From NCBI GenBank assembly GCA_021014325.1, contig JAJGQC010000535.1, forward strand, positions 30,986 through 94,985: a stretch of DNA of 64,000 nucleotides, in the 5' to 3' direction. The first letter of the stretch is position 1. Every line of letters begins with the position of its first letter. Both the position numbers and the translations under genes were made by a program. Under the pieces are notes generated by a model. That model ran no database searches. It was not told the DNA's origin and saw only the letters and a program-made list of their open reading frames with translations. This stretch comes from Plazaster borealis. Taxonomy: Eukaryota > Echinodermata > Asteroidea > Forcipulatida > Labidiasteridae. Of the stretch, positions 62,101 to 64,000 are shown piece after piece.

Positions 62101-64000
62101 GCTTGGTGAACTTTTAAGCTTGAAAGAAACCAAAATTTGCCAAATTGGCACTGTTAATATGGCAACATGCTACACGCTACACTGCTACATATTGATTTTA
62201 GAAGTCTATTTTTGTTTATTTGTCCCAAGTCCTTTCATCCTACTGGCTAAAGTATTTAACAAAAGAAAGATTTTTGACCACGGACACATTTATGCCAAGT
62301 ATTTAGGCGGAATCACTCTTAAGTAATAAAAGTAGCTTTCTGAACATAATGAAATTGGGCCCAGCTGTTTATTTATCCACTAAAGTGGCATACCATGCCT
62401 GTGTACCTTTATATTTAGATGTTTACATGAATTTTTGAAAAGAATTGATATTCTGTTTTTCTATTTTCTCTTTTAGTAACTGTTGGTCAAGTCAGTCACA
62501 GTGAGTCTGCAATCTGAGGCCAGTTATGATGGCTACCACACTACACTTCTCTTTGTTCCTACGCGATTCTGACAGTTCATATAGAGTATTCATACTGTAT
62601 TGGTTCACAGGAGACCCATCTACCAAAAAAGATTGCTGAATCTCTATCTAGATGAAACATCTCCATACATATTGCAATGGTTACGGTGACCAATCACGAT
62701 ACAACGTATCCAGATCTGACAGTGATAATGCCATCAGTATATTTGACATTTTTAATGTGGAGTTTAGCATGGATAGAGGGCGGTATTTGTGCAAAGTAAC
62801 GGTGATAAATTCTTATGGAACAATCGTGGAAGCAGTTGACTCGACTGACTTGATTGTCTACAGGAAGTGGACAATTATGAAGTAGAAAATTTAATGGTAC
62901 CTAGTCCTGCATATTTTCACTAATGATAACCATTTCGTATTCAGCAAATAGGTATTCGTATAAAATTATACAGAATTGCCTCACCAGTTATCCAGACAAA
63001 GAGATATTGTGTAGTTTACATCTACTTCTATTTTGAGGAATAAAAGTCGACTTGTCGTGATAATTCATCTCTCCGGCAGTCAAATTATCTGAACTAAGAA
63101 GTCGACTTACCGTATTAGGTCTAATAACTCATTTTGCGGCAAGATTACAGGACAAGTTGACAACTTTAATCCTGGTAAGTCGACAGGAGACTGAGATAAA
63201 TTAACGTCATCATCTGATAAGTGGTTTGGCACCGCTGGAGCTACCAACAAAACAAAACTCGCCAAATGTATACTAAAAACAATAATTTCTAAATATAGAC
63301 TTCCAAAACAAGACACTCGCCAGCAATGTATACTCTCCAAAAAAACAGAATTGCTAAACATAGACTTCCAAAAAACAAGATTCTCCAAATATATACTTCC
63401 AAAAAACAAGACTAAAAAACATAAGATCTGCCAAACATAATATATAATAGGGTACTTCGGCGTTCAATTAGTTTCCGCGGGTCGATTCTGGTGCTGCCAT
63501 CCGGGGTGAGCCCCTGACATGAGCCAATCGAACGCCAAAATTCCCCTAGCATTCATACACTAATGCATGGTTCGGACAAATCCGACCGGAACTATTTTTC
63601 CATGTGTTTGCATTGCGTCAGTGGATTCAATGAAAAGATCGTAAAATAATTATTCTCAAGGTAAAACTGCAATGTTAGATTATTTTACAAGCCCCACGTT
63701 GTTACAAAAGTACTCGTCTTTGAACAAACAAATATTGAATGCTCACAAAGTCGCTATTTTAAGGGTGAAAATGTGTGTCGGAACTTGTGCATTAATAGTG
63801 GTAAAATGTGATGGAACATGACTGTGGAAGCAGTTGACTGACTGACTTGATTGTCTGCAAGTAGCGAAATCATCAAATCTAAAACAAAAGTTTTTGTAAG
63901 CAAAAACATGGTTTCGTGTTTATTTTATTCTTTTTGACCTTATGGTTCATGACTCATGAATCATGTGAACAGGGAATAAAAGTACATGTATGGTGACAAT
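50119..64000 (+). CDS. RTK gene 3, 5' part (cassette exons only), runs off window
   Basis: Repeats the gene 2 distal cassette order: leader 1, V1, IgA1, IgB1, leader 2, V2, leader 3, V3, leader 4, V4, V5 remnant. Leader 1, V1, IgA1 and leader 2 are intact. IgB1 has a +1 insertion, and exons from V2 on carry indels. Any kinase part would lie right of the window. Whether this is a separate gene or a second haplotype of gene 2 cannot be decided here. Confidence 0.55.
50583..51430 (-). mobile_element. CR1/Jockey-like retrotransposon fragment, copy B
   Basis: Same insertion as 14562-15612, but 198 bp of the 3' part is missing. The sequence jumps from acaaaagtgc to gattagac at about 50640, and gtgc is present at both edges in copy A (14615-14618, 14813-14816). 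Confidence 0.85.
51787..52164 (+). CDS. Gene 3 V1 exon
   Basis: 378 nt, phase 1-1. Two replacements relative to V1 of gene 2 (GTRT for GTRR, AEIR for AEVR). Core Cys and Trp intact. Confidence 0.85.
52165..54367. other. V1-IgA1 intron, copy B
   Basis: Same contents as 16340-18533: hairpin at 52391-52433 and MITE-like element at about 53838-54028. No exon seen. Confidence 0.6.
54368..54694 (+). CDS. Gene 3 IgA1 exon
   Basis: 327 nt, phase 1-1, protein identical to 18534-18860. Confidence 0.85.
55590..55920 (+). pseudogene. Gene 3 IgB1 exon with +1 frameshift
   Basis: 331 nt against 330 in gene 2. A T is inserted right after the acceptor (gtgccccctgatg against gtgcccccgatg), shifting the frame at the third codon. 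The rest matches IgB1 with one L to I change. Real disruption or a C-run sequencing error. Confidence 0.65.
57087..57150 (+). CDS. Gene 3 leader exon 2
   Basis: 64 nt identical to 21258-21321. In its upstream block the ETS-like CGGAAGT is TGGAAGT (about 56894). Confidence 0.75.
57716..58104 (+). pseudogene. Gene 3 V2 exon, broken by indels
   Basis: 389 nt against 393. Single bases are missing in T and G runs (tactttgac, gtggattg) and two more near 58050, so the frame is lost after ISTF. The first two thirds match V2 with ES changed to DC. Splice sites are intact. Confidence 0.7.
58991..59039 (+). CDS. Gene 3 leader exon 3, GC donor
   Basis: Coding part identical to 23161-23209, but the donor is GC (A|gcaagt) instead of GT. 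GC donors with a good surrounding match can work, so it may still be used. It lies in the indel-rich tail. Confidence 0.5.
59504..59905 (+). pseudogene. Gene 3 V3 exon, broken by indels
   Basis: At least six small indels relative to 23678-24076 (for example ggtcatagt for ggtcaagtagt, and ggagagagactg). No full reading frame remains. The Cys to Tyr change (TLSYSY) is shared with gene 2. Confidence 0.7.
60957..61018 (+). pseudogene. Gene 3 leader exon 4, two single-base deletions
   Basis: Relative to 25126-25189 one G is lost in tcaggact and one in gttggaat, both in short G runs. The signal peptide frame is broken. Confidence 0.65.
61639..61713 (+). tRNA. tRNA-like sequence, copy B, with insertions
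   Basis: Same as 25810-25881 with AA added before the anticodon arm and a G added after it. These would distort folding. Confidence 0.35.
62477..62862 (+). pseudogene. Gene 3 V4 pseudo-exon
   Basis: Matches 26637-27015 with several different indels and the same GG in place of the GT donor. Confidence 0.7.
63765..63860 (+). pseudogene. Gene 3 V5 remnant
   Basis: Matches 27895-27986. The donor gcagtaag is altered to gcaagtag and short indels are present. Confidence 0.5.

Overview
This window looks like animal nuclear DNA from a marine invertebrate deuterostome. An echinoderm, perhaps a sea star, is my best guess, but the sequence cannot settle the species. The reasons are AT-rich DNA, short exons with GT/AG borders in long repeat-filled introns, polyA signals, tRNA-derived SINEs, a CR1/Jockey-type retrotransposon fragment with an (ATT)n tail, many small inverted-repeat elements, and a TTAA-flanked repeat of a kind I associate with echinoderm genomes.

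All confident coding sequence is on the + strand and belongs to one family: receptor tyrosine kinases (RTKs) with an immunoglobulin (Ig) and fibronectin III (FN3) ectodomain. Gene 1 is the 3' part of a gene (205-8532). Gene 2 appears complete (about 14094-44569). Gene 3 (50119 to the window end) has only its 5' ectodomain exons in view. Each kinase end has the same exon order: membrane-proximal Ig (IgD), FN3, 24-nt hinge, Cys-rich exon with a furin-like RKRRRR run, transmembrane (TM) exon, two small juxtamembrane exons, and eight exons covering the kinase domain and tail. Catalytic motifs are intact. One internal check is strong: splicing leader 5, V6, IgA3, IgB3, IgD, FN3, hinge, Cys exon, TM, juxtamembrane and kinase exons gives 3285 nt, open to a single stop (1094 aa).

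Upstream of the gene 2 kinase lies an array of ectodomain cassettes: leader 1-V1-IgA1-IgB1 (14.1-20.1 kb), leader 2-V2 (21.3-22.3), leader 3-V3 (23.2-24.1), leader 4-V4 pseudo-exon (25.1-27.0), V5 remnant-IgA2-IgB2 (27.9-29.7), leader 5-V6-IgA3-IgB3 (31.0-34.0), and a degenerate IgC (36.0-36.3). Every intact exon here starts and ends in phase 1, so any leader-V pair could splice in frame to any downstream Ig exon. Each leader lies below a repeated upstream block with an ETS-like GGAAGT motif 182-197 bp before its start. The array therefore looks like alternative first exons, or alternative promoters, giving one kinase several different V-type tips. This is inferred from exon structure; no transcript is available here.

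On a larger scale, 1 to about 28.1 kb is repeated at 37051-64000, a tandem repeat with a period of about 36-37 kb. The copies differ by several percent up to about 4.9 kb, with 13 amino-acid changes in IgD, a SINE and a palindromic insert present in only one copy. They are then almost identical through the kinase and intergenic DNA. From about 57.9 kb the second copy gains many 1-4 nt indels that break its V exons. That pattern is typical of unpolished sequence, so recent duplication, gene conversion and a misassembled second haplotype all remain possible.

The rest is introns and intergenic DNA with SINEs, small inverted-repeat elements, retrotransposon tails, microsatellites, a tRNA-like sequence and a short telomere-like tract.
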